DNA of 64,000 nt from Turritopsis dohrnii. Taxonomy: Eukaryota; Cnidaria; Hydrozoa; Anthoathecata; Oceaniidae. A program made the translations under genes and the position numbers. Under the pieces are notes generated by a model. It was not told where the DNA came from and made no database searches. It saw only the letters and a program-made list of their open reading frames with translations. The DNA is taken from contig BQMF02000414.1 in NCBI GenBank assembly GCA_027922465.2, positions 248,001 through 312,000 on the forward strand, written 5' to 3'. Below, in pieces: positions 47,040-59,010 of the stretch (positions are counted from its first letter, which is position 1; every line of letters starts with the position of its first letter).

Positions 47040-47590
47040 AGATATAAATACAAATAAAAATATAGGAATATTAGCTGAGTATTATTTTTGAGTATACAAT
47101 GTTGCTATATGCAGTCAGTTAAAACTGACAATATAATAATATGGTATACTAATGGTATACAATATACGGTGGTATATTTTGCAATACGTTTGGTATTTCA
47201 ATAGCTAGTTTGGTATTTCAATAGTTAGTTTGATGTTACTCAAGTTTGCTTCAATGCTTTGTTTGCTATAATGGTCAGCTAGGGGCTTGCTGACAAACCT
47301 CACAAAGACCTCACTTTTACTTCGATACCCCTGGATATAAGCCTCCGAGAAAGCAAAATGGAGGATAAATGAGCACTAAGCAAAGCCTAACAAAAGAAAG
47401 AAGTTTCAAATACTGACGTCAGAGAGGGGAGTTTACTCAAAATAATCTTTCTTTACCTAATTACAACCGTTCGCTCAAAATTTCTCGTGGAAGAGACCTC
47501 GTGGAATGAAAAGGAAACCTTAACACGCATGCCCGCTTGGTTTCATGTAAAAAACGCACGAAATATACCAGAAACCGCTAGGTTTGGACA
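47040..47590. other. No gene recognised
   Basis: AT-rich, with short repeats of TTTGGTATTTCAATAG (about 47189-47225). No supported gene. Confidence 0.5.
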
Positions 47591-47599
47591 GTAAGAAGA

Positions 47600-49412
47600 A
47601 GAAGAAAAAGAACAGAGCCGGTTTTAATATATTTCTTGCTTTCGCAGAAATCCAAAAAGTCGATCTCCTGAAGTGGAGCTTAGTAAAGGCCGGCAATGTT
47701 TAACTTAATATTCCAAGTGTCGGAAAACATTGTGAGGTAATGCTATCACCTTTTCCCCATAAGTAGTACATGTTTTATAAGTGGAATTAACAAAACCATG
47801 GTAATCAGGATATTCACGGTTTGTTGTTGCGTCTTCAACATTGGATACTCTAAGCTCTATTATGTTTGATGCACGAAGACCATTCATGATGCATAGGTTA
47901 CACAATATATAATCACGAACTTGTTCCCAGAAACGCTTTGTTGGTATCTGCTTGCCTTTGATATGTGAATCGATCTTACGGATAAGGGATTGTACGTATG
48001 ATGATCTACCATACCTTATCATATGCGAGGGTGTGATCAATCTTTTTGTCAGTGCGTCTTTGAGCAATTAAGGAAGTAAAATCAGAATTCCATTCATTTA
48101 TATACTCTAATAGCTTTGTCAAATTTTTGCGAGATATTCCAGCATATACGTGCCTTCTACATAAAAACTTAATAAACATTTTCAAGGCCACGAGACGAAC
48201 TCTTAGAGTGGATGCCTGAATCCCACCTTCATTAACTTCCTTCAAACTGAAGGAGTGATATTTGTCTTCCACAAGTAAGCAATTTCCTAACGCAGAATTC
48301 GGAAGAACCGTCATTTCTGGATCAACGGTATACCAAATCAATTCCACAAATTGCTTATACTGAGAAGACTGTTGCGGAGTGTTCTTTTTAAGTAGTTCAG
48401 CCCTAAATGCATCTAAAAGAGTTTCCGCAGAATCATAAAATATAGTAAATTCATGTTGCGCTAGTTTCCACTGCTCCCATTGAGAATTCGTAATCCTGAT
48501 AGAACCAATTGGCACATAGCTCGAACCACCCATAGTTGTGGTAACGTCTGTTTCGCTATCTTTAGTGATGCTTGTACCACTATTTTTAAGGGATGCTCCA
48601 GAGCACCAATACTTTTTCCTACTTTCTGTAAGAATAGAAGCTGTCTTGGTACGTTCAAAACGGTGTTTACCTTAAAGATGATTATCTAATCTGAGAAACC
48701 ACTTATTGCATATTTCGCACGGTAGAGGGTTGGCTATACCATGTTTATCTTTACTGGTCCAAAGATACATCACACGGAGCTCAGATTCTTTCATTTTGGC
48801 CACTTTTGTTTCTATCTTGTGTATGACAATAAGATGTTCATGAAGGCGACTTGAAAGAGAATCACATTTAATGGGCATTTAATTTCAAAAACTCGATGGT
48901 TTCCACTCACGTACCGCGGTTTAACAGCATCGGTAGAGCCAACTTATTGCTTTACACATGACCTTAGCTTCCTTTCTTTTTGTTCTTATTTTCTTTTGTT
49001 TGCAAGAATTTTACTATGAGACAAACTGTTTTGGGTTCTTGGAATCTTGGGGTTTTTTTGGTGAAAGCAAATCTGTTTCTTCAGATGGTTCTGCTATAGT
49101 AATGCTTTCTCTTTCAGCAGCTCAGCTTGTTCCTGATAAAGCTTGGCCCACACGGCCTTAGCAGTTGTTGCACGCTGAATAGTCATATCAATTTCAGCGT
49201 TATTATTATCTATGCACTCATTGCGACAGCTTTCTGTTTCTTTTTTGATCTATAATCGGACCATTGGTTATTATTGGTGCGGAACTTGTTTCGTCTTTCA
49301 AATTTTCTTGGCTTGTAAGATCATCTTTCCAATCAAATTCTTGAGAATTGCTTGCAATAGCTGTTAAATCAGTAAAATAAGGAAAGACTTCATCCTCACT
49401 TTCAGTACTCAT
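47600..49412 (-). pseudogene. Tyrosine recombinase (Crypton-like) gene, N-terminal and core part, frameshifted
   Basis: Read 5' to 3' on the minus strand: an acidic N-terminus (STESEDEVFPYFTDLTAIA, ATG at 49412), a coiled helix (AKLYQEQAELLKEKALL), a finger-like CEICNKWFLRLDNH (about 48672-48720), an N-terminal core-binding region (STLRVRLVALKMFIKFLCRR) and the first catalytic Arg box (CNLCIMNGLRASNIIELRVS). Short core sequence (RPLLSSTSGDRLFGF) continues to about 47600. At least four frame breaks. The H-x-x-R and Tyr boxes are not here. Such enzymes cut and rejoin DNA through a Tyr nucleophile. Confidence 0.7.
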
Positions 49413-49831
49413 AGTTACTAACAGCGGGGGGTCTTACCAAGATCTGGTTTGCCTGGAGATAATAAAAGTTTTCCAGATTTTGTCTATTACACATTTAAGA
49501 AAAAATAGACGAAACAAAGCTCCAAAATACTTGTATTAGAATAGATACTGTATAATATGGCCAAAGCTTTTGGCAGCAACACTTTCATACAGTAATCAAA
49601 ATACTAAAATCAAAATGAGAGTTCAGATTTAAATATAATCAGAAATATTAATATAACCTGACTGTCAATAAAAATATACCAATCTGGAAATTGAACAAAA
49701 TTCCTCCAGGACTATATTTGTTATTTGATTTTCCTGTTCTTTGCTGAAAACCCCAAATCCAACATCCATAACTAATGTAGCTAAAACGAGAACGAAAAAA
49801 CTCATCTAGACTTTTAGGGTGAAATCTATAT

Positions 49832-50801
49832 TCTAATACGCGCTGTGCATCTGCTTTTTTTCACACTTTCACTTTCTAAAATTTCGGGTCGTTTTGCGGT
49901 CACTTATTCATAAAAGTATGTCAGACCACGGTTAATATTTTTCTACGATTAGTATAAGGAAAAGATACCTCTACATTGCATTTTGATCGTTTCAAATGTT
50001 TTGATTATTCGCGAGATCAAGAAACAATAAACAACAACGAAAGTATTGCGCAAAGATTTATTAATGTTTTTAGGGTAAGTACGCTTTAGAACTTTTTTGT
50101 TTGTTTGTTTGTTTTGTTTTTCTTATAATATCAATAGGGTTTCTGCGTCATTACTTTTCAACTGAATAAATGAATATTATGGTTTTTAATCATGACGCTC
50201 TGGGTTCGTACAGAGAAAGAAAGTTTTGATTTCGCATTTTTACACTTCTACGACTTTCGTGTTTGGCTTTTATTTACATTGGGGTGTGGATTCCATGAAC
50301 AGTTACAGTGATTTTGATCTTTTTGTTGTTTACCTGTACGCATAATTTTTTTTACTACTGCATATAAGATTTATCATGAATATTTTGATGTGTTTCAGAT
50401 CTTCTGATTAAAAAGTTTTTCTGTTCATAACTTACAGTGTTGAACTAAATATGCTTTAGCCGGAATACCTAGAGATTTTTAATTAAAAGAGTGAAGAGTG
50501 TTTTTTTCTGTATTGACGTTAGATATTTTTAATCATGGGGAACCATTGCATTGCATCTTTTATTTTACAGAGTGAAAAATGTGAAAAGTGAAAAAAGTGG
50601 ATGCACAGCGCGTATTTTTATTTTTGATGAATTAAAACCCATGTTCTACACGCTGTTCTACACGGGATACTACATTCTAAACATTCTACATTCAAAACAA
50701 TTGAGGAACTTTGTCATACTAAAATTAATTATACTAAGCTATCCTCTCTGTTCAGCTCACATCGATTAAAACCTGTAAAAAATTTTTACAGGGGTTACTA
50801 G
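49832..50801 (+). mobile_element. Complete non-autonomous Helitron, 970 bp
   Basis: It starts TCTAATACGCGCTGTGCATC and ends in a perfect 21-bp palindrome (50772-50792), a short spacer and CTAG (50798-50801), followed by T. These are classic Helitron ends. An inner segment (about 50545-50625) repeats the 5' edge in inverted orientation. Non-coding. Confidence 0.8.
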
Positions 50802-51156
50802 TATATGTATATCATAAAAAATCGTGTTTTTTTTTTCAGAAAACTACACACTTATTAAATCAAGCTTTCCGAGGTTTTAAATAAGACAGAAATACCTGTC
50901 TTACATAAAGGTTTCAGGGAAGAGGTTAAATGAAATAGGAAAAACTAAAAACAGAAAACATTTAAAAATTGTTTGCTTTCCAAAAATTGATCTCATGAAT
51001 AATACAACCAGACCAAGATAATAATGACCTCTATCAATGCCTCCTTCTTTGAATCTTGTGTGCCTTTCACCTAGAATCTTAAGTCAACAACCATAGAAAT
51101 TTATACACAAAACAATGAAAAGCGAGATCCAAAGACCATTTGGTATCAATAATTAC

Positions 51157-51746
51157 CTTTCCAGAAAATATGTGGTAAAGTTTTGGAACAATGATCTGTT
51201 GCATTACATTTTTGATAATGCCGAGAGGAATATCGTGAATGAACCTAAAAACACAAACCACCAGTTTTTCAAATATCGATACTAGTTAATAATCTAACAG
51301 TTAATACCCATAAGAACTATGTGAGGTGTTGGAGACATTGACACTCACTTGTACATTTTCAGATCCTCTGCTAATTCACTAATTTCTTCATCAGTTTTAT
51401 CTCCATTTTCTTGTTGATATCCATCATCATGATCATTGGATGTGACCTGCTCACAACTCTTACTTGTCTCTACTAATGCTGGCAGTACTTCTTGAGTTCT
51501 ATCTTCACACCGACAATCTTCACCATTGTTTGAATTGTTCTGGTCACAACTACTACCAGACTCTACATGAACTTTTTGTACTTCAGTCTTATCTCCTCGT
51601 GGACAGTGTTCTGCATCATTTATACTGTTCTGCTCGAAATCATCTTTACAATGGTTCATGTCATTATGTTGAAAATTAATCCTTAAGGGTACATTTGCGT
51701 TAAGGCTACAAAATTCTGTCACCTTAACGTTTGTAATGCAATTCAT
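51157..51746 (-). CDS. Two-exon acidic protein, function unknown (3' end not found)
   Basis: Exon 1 (51349-51746) starts with ATG and encodes 132 residues, acidic and Asn/Asp/Glu-rich. It shows loose internal repeats of about 30 residues, each with a Cys, an N-N/D run and an E/DK/RT block (for example GDKTEVQKV, EDRTQEVLPA, GDKTDEEISE). The donor is GTGAGT. Exon 2 (51157-51244) has an acceptor after TTTTTAG and encodes FIHDIPLGIIKNV and PKLYHIFSGK, joining in phase and ending at donor GTAATT. Further exons were not identified. No family recognised. Confidence 0.5.
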
Positions 51747-52602
51747 TGCGTTTCTTTATGGAATTTTAGAAACAATCCGCGCGGAAAAGGCTATCGTGAC
51801 CCGTGCCGAAAATTTTGAACAACTTTTTCTTTGCTATGATTTAGTGTTCGGTATTTTATCACTGTTTCAATATTGCCGATGTATATGTTCACATTTGAGG
51901 TATGGCGCTTGAATTGTGTCTTTAGGTGACAGTGACTTATAAACGCAAATTTGAAGGTCTTACTGAGCATATATCTTGTTTCCCTGATAACATTGAAAGC
52001 TCGAACCCATACTTTTTTAAATTTTCCCTTTCATTCCAGTATTAGATTAGCGGTTTGGTAAAGAGTTGGATTAAAAAAAATATACATACCTTTAAGACGC
52101 GTTTTTTTATTCTTACATAGCAAGTAGTAGTAACATGATGGCAGAAAGTGTAGGTATGTGAACAAGTGTTGAATTTTTTTTAAAGTTTGAATTTTTAAAG
52201 TTTTTGGCTAATGAGTTTTTCCTTTTATGAATTTATGAAAATCCTTGGTTAGCTGCTTGCTTAAGACTTGATTTCAGTAATCAAATGTTTTACTTGCTCT
52301 TGTCAATGTTAAGGAAGAGGAGAATTATGTGTTTCATAACAGACATATAAAGTTTGTTAATGTTCTAAATCCTCAATGTTGGCAGTGAAATTGGTGTCTT
52401 GGGTTTTTGGATTTCTAAAACTGAATAATTGGATGGTTTTTTCAGCACCCAAAATACAAATAATGCCCAATGCAACACAGAGTTTGTTAACAGGTCTGGC
52501 AAACTTCAGTGTATGGGTATGCAGTTGCACACGCACCACACCTCTGCATAGGCATTATTACTCTAAGATGTATATATGCTTTATTTTATGCCTTAATAAC
52601 TA

Positions 52603-52871
52603 CCGTCAATCGTCCAAACTTTGGACATCCTTCCAAACTTCGGACATAAAAAAACATATCCGCAAAATACAAACCACATCAATAATAATACATACTGCAC
52701 TACTGCATTGTCAATAAATTAAATGCAAAACTTACCATAGCTAAACTTACCAAACGCAACCTTTTGAATAAGTCAACTGTACCCTTGAGACGAAGATAAA
52801 CGCTAAAAAATTTTTTGCTATTTTTTGTGCCAATATATAGGTTAGAGACTATCCTTGAAAACTTACCCTTA
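52603..52871. repeat. End of a TA-flanked transposon related to 12938-14340
   Basis: TA at 52601-52602 is followed by CCGTCAATCGTCC and AAACTTTGGACATCCTTCC, which match the right end of the element at 12938-14340 in inverted orientation, and similarity continues for about 200 bp. The other end was not found intact; a Harbinger-type MITE interrupts at 52872. Confidence 0.65.
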
Positions 52872-53929
52872 GGCCATAGTTATTTAATACTTCATTCAGC
52901 GTAACCCGCCCGCATTATGATTTTTCGGACAAATAATGCGCATTAAGATACATTATTTTTACTACTTAGAGCATATTTAAAAAACTCAACTAAAACAAAG
53001 CAAAAAAAACATAGAGGAACCTCGTCACGTACATTATGAGGCTTATGTGAAAGATACCTCAACAATAATAATGCTTTAATACATAATTATATTATGACTC
53101 ATCAGAGTTTTATGCCCTGGTTTCGTAAATCTTTCCTCTGTCGTTGCAAACGGAATTGTAAATAGATCTTCAAATCAAATTCATCAGAACAACAGTGGAA
53201 AGATTTACGAAATAGTTATTTCTTCGCATATTTTCATTTTCACAAAGCTTTGTAAAAGATGTTTTCTTATGTTTTAGTGCATATGTCTCCTTATCTCTGT
53301 AGTGCTTTTCTTCGTTGCTCAAGTTTATGTATCTTTTGTATTTCTATTTTATGTTCTGCTTTAAAATGAAATATACATCAGAATTAGCGACGGCAGTTGA
53401 TATGCTCTCCATCATTGTTGAAAAATTTTTATTTCATCTTTTTTTTTGTACATGTTAGAGACATAAAGAAATCGAAATCGGCACGACAATTTATTTTAAA
53501 GAAATAATATTTCCTTTATGAAAAAGAAGAATAAAACTACGTCATCAACATAAGAGGTGACTGAAATTTTAGAATAATATAATCATCTTGAACATAAATG
53601 TTGCTAAGATACATGTCGCGATGTGACTTTCTTTTACTTGACTGTCTAGACAAATGTTAGTATATCGTGAAGTGAAAAAAGTAACAAACACACCTGATGT
53701 ATTTAACGAAAGTAAATAGAGAATGGCTTGTTAATATTGTGTAATACTTCATAACATTTATGAAAAGGTCTGTTCTTAAATCCGCCTTACAGTACATTAT
53801 CGTTAAAAAATGCGCATTGTATGTCATTATTTTGTTTGCAAAATAATGCATAATGAATAATGCCCACATTCCGCATCGCTATTTTTCTTAAGTCTGTTAC
53901 ACTGAACGAAATATTAAATAACTATGGCC
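52872..53929. mobile_element. 1.06-kb Harbinger-type MITE
   Basis: Inverted ends GGCCATAGTTATTTAAT and its complement, flanked by TTA on both sides (52869-52871, 53930-53932), the 3-bp target of PIF/Harbinger. Sequence inside both ends also pairs (for example TTCAGCGTAAC against GTTACACTGAA). No transposase; the Harbinger at 1-2.2 kb shows such enzymes exist in this genome. Confidence 0.8.
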
Positions 53930-53939
53930 TTAGTGAAAA

Positions 53940-55100
53940 TACATTTTTTTGAATATACAACGGTTTCCCCGAGGGATTGCATTAGCAATCCTGTCGAAAA
54001 CAATTTAAAATAGAATTATAGCGAACGGTTTCTATTTGTAGTATAATAGTTTATAAAATAACTATCGTATCTTTTATCTGTAACTGAATGAGAACCAGGT
54101 AATCAGTTCATATGTTAATATGTAAACAAGTCAAAAGAAACTGATGTTGTGTTAGGGTTGTGTTGTTGTTTTAGTTGAAGTCCTTAAAACGAAGTGTTTC
54201 ATGTTTGCCTGATTGTATTCATATTAAATTTTGTTAAATTGATTTTTTTCCTGTTTTTCGAAAGTAATGTCTTCCAGCTGCAATAACCTCAGGAGATTTC
54301 TTCTATGAAACATAAATGGCAAAGTGCAATGTTATGGACATTTCTTGTGGTGTGTTTTCTAATAAAGAAAAGACAAATTTATTCACAAAGAGTAACATTA
54401 ACATAAATGTTACTGATTAAAGAATATAACGTTTACCATAACGATATTATCGTTTCAGTGAGAACGTTATAATGTTACTTGAGTAATGTAATAACATTAC
54501 AAAAGAATGATAAATATCATTATTTCTTTTGTTATTTTTAATGATAACATGTTATTTATATAACGTTTTATCAATTGTTGAACGGTCACATATATCTTTT
54601 TTCTGTAATTCAAAAGTCCAGAAATTGGCTCAATGTGAAGCTATAGAGATATTTGAATAAAAAATAATGATTGTAGTTTTTCCCATTAAACTAAGTGGTA
54701 CAAGCATTTTATAAATATGACTTGTTGAACAATGTAAATCAAGCCTTACTTTGTAATACAGAAGATTCTTCTTACTCTTGTGAGTATTGGAATGGACTGC
54801 ATATTCCCACATTGTGCATCTTAGAATAAAGTTTGGATTATTTTCTTGGATAAAGAAATGCTTTAAAGGGAAATTGAGCATTCAATGACAGGTAATATGT
54901 AAGTGCGACTAGAGATTAAATTTCCATTTGCATTCCTTAGGCACTCTTCGAAGATATCAAGTTTAAAAAATATGCAAGATGTAAATAGCTCTAAAAACAA
55001 AAAAAACTTCATTTTTAAGCTTGGTTCCCATTTGTGGTATAATCCCGTTAATTTTACAGATTTTATTTTTAAGTATCACGTTAATTTTATTCAGTTATAG
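53940..55100. other. No gene recognised
   Basis: It contains sequence shared with 13180-13310 (about 53968-54100) and a dense set of short AT inverted repeats around 54400-54560 (AACGTTATAATGTTACT and relatives). No supported gene. Confidence 0.55.
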
Positions 55101-55102
55101 CG

Positions 55103-55313
55103 CTGGTCAAACGAACGCAACATTTCATGCAACATATGATGAAAAATGAACATGTTCATTTTGTTGTGTAGTCATGCAACACTGTTGCAGCCTTTTTTAT
55201 GATGTTTAACCCCCGTGCAACATCACACAACATTGGTGTGACAAATGAATGCAACAATTGACGCAACGGTGTTGCATCGAATGCTGCATGAAATGTTGTG
55301 CTCGTTTGACCAG
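55103..55313. mobile_element. 211-bp palindromic MITE rich in TGTTGCAT
   Basis: Inverted ends CTGGTCAAACGAACG... and ...CTCGTTTGACCAG, with further pairing (CAACATTTCATGCA / TGCATGAAATGTTG). The interior repeats GTTGCA/TGCAAC many times on both strands. No clear target duplication. Confidence 0.75.
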
Positions 55314-55319
55314 AACTCT

Positions 55320-56225
55320 GCTAACATTTCCACTTGAAACCAAGTTAACCCCAGAAATTAAACGTGTTGTAAAATAAAAAGTGTTTAGAAGAAATTAACT
55401 TTAAATTAACACTATTAAATATTGAAGAATACTTATTGTTGTTGATGCTTTTAAGAAGAGCTAGTAGAAGAAATAGAAACATCCGAAATATCAAAGAAAA
55501 ATATGAAAGTTCTGGGTTCGCAGTATGTAAATTCAAGCTTTTCAGCGACAGCATCTCAGATACTTTTTACTGCATCTTTTTCTTTTATAACTCTTTTGAG
55601 TTTTGTCACAAAGACAAGGGTACGAACGTACTTCTTCAGACAATAATTCTTCTTCATGAAGAGTAACATTTTTTGTCTGCAGTGTAGTTTCTCATCCACA
55701 GTAAGATTTTTGTTGGGTTCTTTTGATTTCAGCAAATGAGTATTTAATATTCGTGTTTAACAGTGTTAATATTTGAGGGTCAAAAGGTCAAAAACGTTTC
55801 CATTGGAGATAAAAACCTAATGTGACTAAAATCTACCTGATTAACACCAATAAACGCGATTATAGCACAAATGGGAACCAAGCTTTTAAAATTTGTTACT
55901 AAACATTTGATAAGGTTAAATGTAAGTTTAGCAGCAAGAAAACTTGAGTATAATTATTATTTTAGACCATTTTGTATGGTCACAGAAGATTAATGAGACC
56001 TTTCTGCAGGTAATATAAACATTTTTCAATGAAGGCTTAATTCGCCTTTAAAAATAAATCTAAAAACTCACTCTAAAATAAGCAACATTTCCATATCTAA
56101 AAGAGCACCAAAAGTGCTGAATAATGTTTGCATGCATGGAACAGCGTGTGAAACTAAATTTTTCTGTTTTCATATTGAAGACAAATATTCATCAGCAAAT
56201 ATTTAATCATTAAGTTTTTTTCCAG
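55320..56225. other. No gene recognised
   Basis: AT-rich. It may hold 5' exons or promoter of the SET gene that begins at 56226, but none could be defined. Confidence 0.5.
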
Positions 56226-57791
56226 GTTACAAACATAGAAGAAATCGAAAGAAAATTACACAAACAGATATTGCCAAACAATTCGTTTCTCATAAAAAAG
56301 ATCAAGACAAATTTTTCAAGTTGAAAATTAATGACAGTATAGGTGAAAGTTTTAGATCTGTTTTCATGTTTATAGTCTGACCAGGGTTCGACAAATTAAT
56401 TTTCCATGAAATGCATTCAAGTACTTAGAGAATGTCCAACTTAATGAAGCTATATAACAAGTATGTGAGGAGCATTCCTGTTTTGACAAACTAGAAATTT
56501 TAAGGTTCGTTTGCTATGTTTTATTCACATGGAGAAAAAGCTTAAAGACCTATTTGTTGTTCAGAATCGTTCCATGATTTTGCATTAGTCTAACCTTGAT
56601 CTGTTTATAAACAAAATCTCCAAACTACCACACTCATGCCATCTAACAATAGAAACTAAATTCCTTTGTAGGATTTGGGGTATTTGTTAGAGAGACATGT
56701 CAGAAAGGTGATTTCCTCCTAGAGTATAGAGGTTTGTGTTTTTTGATCAATGTCAAAGTCTATTATAAAATTATGGGGTGTTCCTAATGTTTTAGACAGA
56801 AATCAGGTCATACAATTTTTGTTGAAACTAACACAATGCTCAAGAGTTATTGCTTCTATATAAAATAACAAACAGTTAAAGCCCTGCTTTGCATATTGTT
56901 TCTTTAGTGGTGACTAAAATTTACAAACAGTGAATTTTTAATTTAATCAGCATAGAGACTGAAATAAATTATAATTTGAATTAGCATTAGATATTGGGGC
57001 AAAATAATTTTTCTACGAAACCTTTGTAGTTGAACGTGTATCAGAGCTTGAAGGCGAACTGCGTCATAAAGTGTATAAAAAAAATGGTTTTGGTAGTTTT
57101 ATATATCATGGCTTGAAAGATGTGTTTGGGAAGTCTTTTTGGTGAGTTGTTGTGTATCATGAGATGTAATAAGCATGCTTACTTGCTGTTACAGTTACCT
57201 TTTTTAGTAAGAGCTTATTCATCATTGTAAAAAATGCAACCAGTTTTTTTTGGCATCATGGACATTTTATCCTTATTTATAGCATTGATGCAACCAAGTC
57301 AAGGTCATTGGGACAAATAGTGAATGATTCACCATCAAAATTAGCAAATGCTTCTATGAAGAGAGTGGTTTTTGATAATAATGTATATTTATGTCTATTT
57401 GCTTCAAAAACAATTGAACAGGGTACTGAAATTAGGTATGTGTTTCGATATTTTTCCAGATATTTTAACCCTTCTTTTTATTACAATTTAAGTGATGGGA
57501 GGTATTCAAACCACAAAAAATGGAGCTTGCTAAACCAACCCATTCATAGAATATAATTTTTAATACAGTAGAAGAAGTTTTTTATTTTTTAAAGTCGGCT
57601 TTCAAAGTTCCCATGGTCAAGTTTTTTTCATAAATTATTTACACTAATTCACCTTCATTTTCAATAATTGTCCTTGATGAACAAGAGCCTACCTTGAGAA
57701 AAGTCAATTATTCATCTTGAAATTTTCATTTTACAGATATGATTATGGTGAGACTTACCAAATATGCCATGGCGAAAAATGGTATGTTTAG
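56226..57791 (+). CDS. KMT5A-like SET domain gene, five exons (5' exons not found)
   Basis: Exons 56226-56342, 56672-56731, 57030-57141, 57283-57435 and 57737-57791 join in phase with GT/AG at every border. They encode a pre-SET segment (TDIAKQFVSHKKDQDKFF), then GFGVFVRETCQKGDFLLEYR, a mid region, IDATKSRSLGQIVNDSPSK, VYLCLFASKTIEQGTEIR and YDYGETYQICHGEKW. The order equals the KMT5A SET domain; DYG is intact, NHS is NDS. KMT5A deposits H4K20 mono-methylation. It is a paralogue of the minus-strand gene at 15-20 kb. The final exon can either stop at 57789-57791 or splice on from GTATGT at 57782, the same donor position as in the minus-strand gene. Overall SET intact; catalytic activity uncertain. 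Confidence 0.75.
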
Positions 57792-57799
57792 ATCATCTC

Positions 57800-58260
57800 A
57801 TTTTTTAATTTTGACTTGTTAAATGAGGAAGGAGCTGTGCCATTGGTTATGCTATGTTGAGTTATGGTTGCATTTTTTTGGTCACCTTTGTTACACTTTC
57901 TGTCCTTTCAAATTATATTATTCTTCATATGAATATCAGACTGTGATTGTTACATCAGGCTGACTTAAAGTATTGTTTCAGGTAGCAATATGGAGTGATG
58001 TTTTTTATTGTGTGTAGTGTAAAGGCTCAGTAATTCTATAGAAATTGACTTAGCGTTTTTTTGTGTCACCTTAAAGTAGCATTTTTTCTGTCACTTAATG
58101 CAGCAATTATAAAAAATTTTTTGTATACGTGTATTATCAGGTTTTTGTTGTTCGGAATGTTGACCTAAGGTAGTGTTTTTTTGTCATTTAAGGTAGCAAT
58201 TATATAATTCGACACAAATTTTATTTGGTCAAAATTTTGGTCAAAACAATATTTGCCAAG
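57800..58260. other. No gene recognised
   Basis: It has several variants of the phrase TTAA(A/G)GTAGCA(A/T)TTTTTT (about 57965-58205), a loose direct repeat. No coding signal. Confidence 0.5.
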
Positions 58261-58262
58261 CA

Positions 58263-58298
58263 GAGATAGGAAAGTGCGGATGTTGGGACAGAAATTAT
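58263..58298 (+). repeat. 36-bp inverted repeat, left arm
   Basis: Identical, in inverted orientation, to 63566-63601. The two arms bracket the virus-like gene block. The arm encodes the same short peptide (RDRKVRMLGQKL) that starts the PPP1R15-like ORF on the right. It may be an element end or a gene fragment copied with it. Confidence 0.85.
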
Positions 58299-58526
58299 AT
58301 CATATGATTTTCGGGAATTTCCCTACTATCATCTTTGTTTTCATAACGCGATATGAGTTATGAAACGTATTATTTTGATTACATAACAAACAGTTTCTAC
58401 TATTATAACCACAAATTACTCATAAATGTAAACAATTAAATATCTCATAAAAATGTAGTAAAAAGCAGTTTGTAGCAGTTTTAACTTTATAACATAAATG
58501 AGCTAATGATACATATAACATACAGA

Positions 58527-58870
58527 TCAGCGTAGTCTACTGGATAAGAACGCTAACTTGTAACAACAAGGTCGTGTGTTCGAACCCCACGCAGTTCGTC
58601 TGAGAGGAAGTATATATATATACTTCGGCGGTTGTAGATCTCTCATGTTCTGGTTGTAAAACTTGCATGAGTGCGCACTTCCCCGCAGTTGTGTTGAATA
58701 TATCGCGGAATGGTTAGCATTGTCTGGGTGATTTATCACTGTCAGGTTTCTCTGGTCCATAGAGACATTCAGGTTACCGTCATTTCGATCGAAATTCAAC
58801 AAACGCCAGGGCTTAGAAGTGTTAGCATGTATCCACAATGCCGGCTATAATTGCAAACTACATACGCTGA
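58527..58870 (+). repeat. tRNA-derived SINE (head recognisable)
   Basis: 58527-58605 has a pol III A box (AGCGTAGTCTACTGGATAAG) and B box (GTGTTCGAACCCC) at tRNA spacing, with an anticodon-loop-like CTTGTAA. The clover leaf is imperfect, so it is a SINE head rather than a functional tRNA gene. The body after 58610 has no coding capacity. Confidence 0.65.
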
Positions 58871-58887
58871 TCAGCGAAATAGTACAT

Positions 58888-59010
58888 ACCATATACTAAA
58901 CATCATAGTAATCGCTAAACCAAAGAACTTTTATTTTTTTGTTTATGTTGGAGAGCTAGTCACTTTGAGTGAAATATGATACGCTTGCATAACATTAATC
59001 ATTTTGTTAT
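58888..59010. repeat. Partial duplicate of the 3' end of the 59496-60659 gene
   Basis: ACCATATACTAAACATC, then AATCGCTAAA, GTTGGAGAGCTAGTCACTTT and TAACATTAATCATTTTGTT recur at 59513-59705 in the same orientation; the left copy lacks about 80 bp. The copies flank 59010-59512, a repeat with a (CAA)n tail. Confidence 0.8.

Noticed and set aside
54400..54560. Element defined by AACGTTATAATGTTACT inverted repeats
   Set aside because: Several overlapping short AT palindromes but no consistent outer ends or target duplication.
58527..58605. Functional tRNA gene
   Set aside because: A and B boxes are present but the stems do not pair properly and the sequence runs into a repeat body; a SINE head is a better fit.
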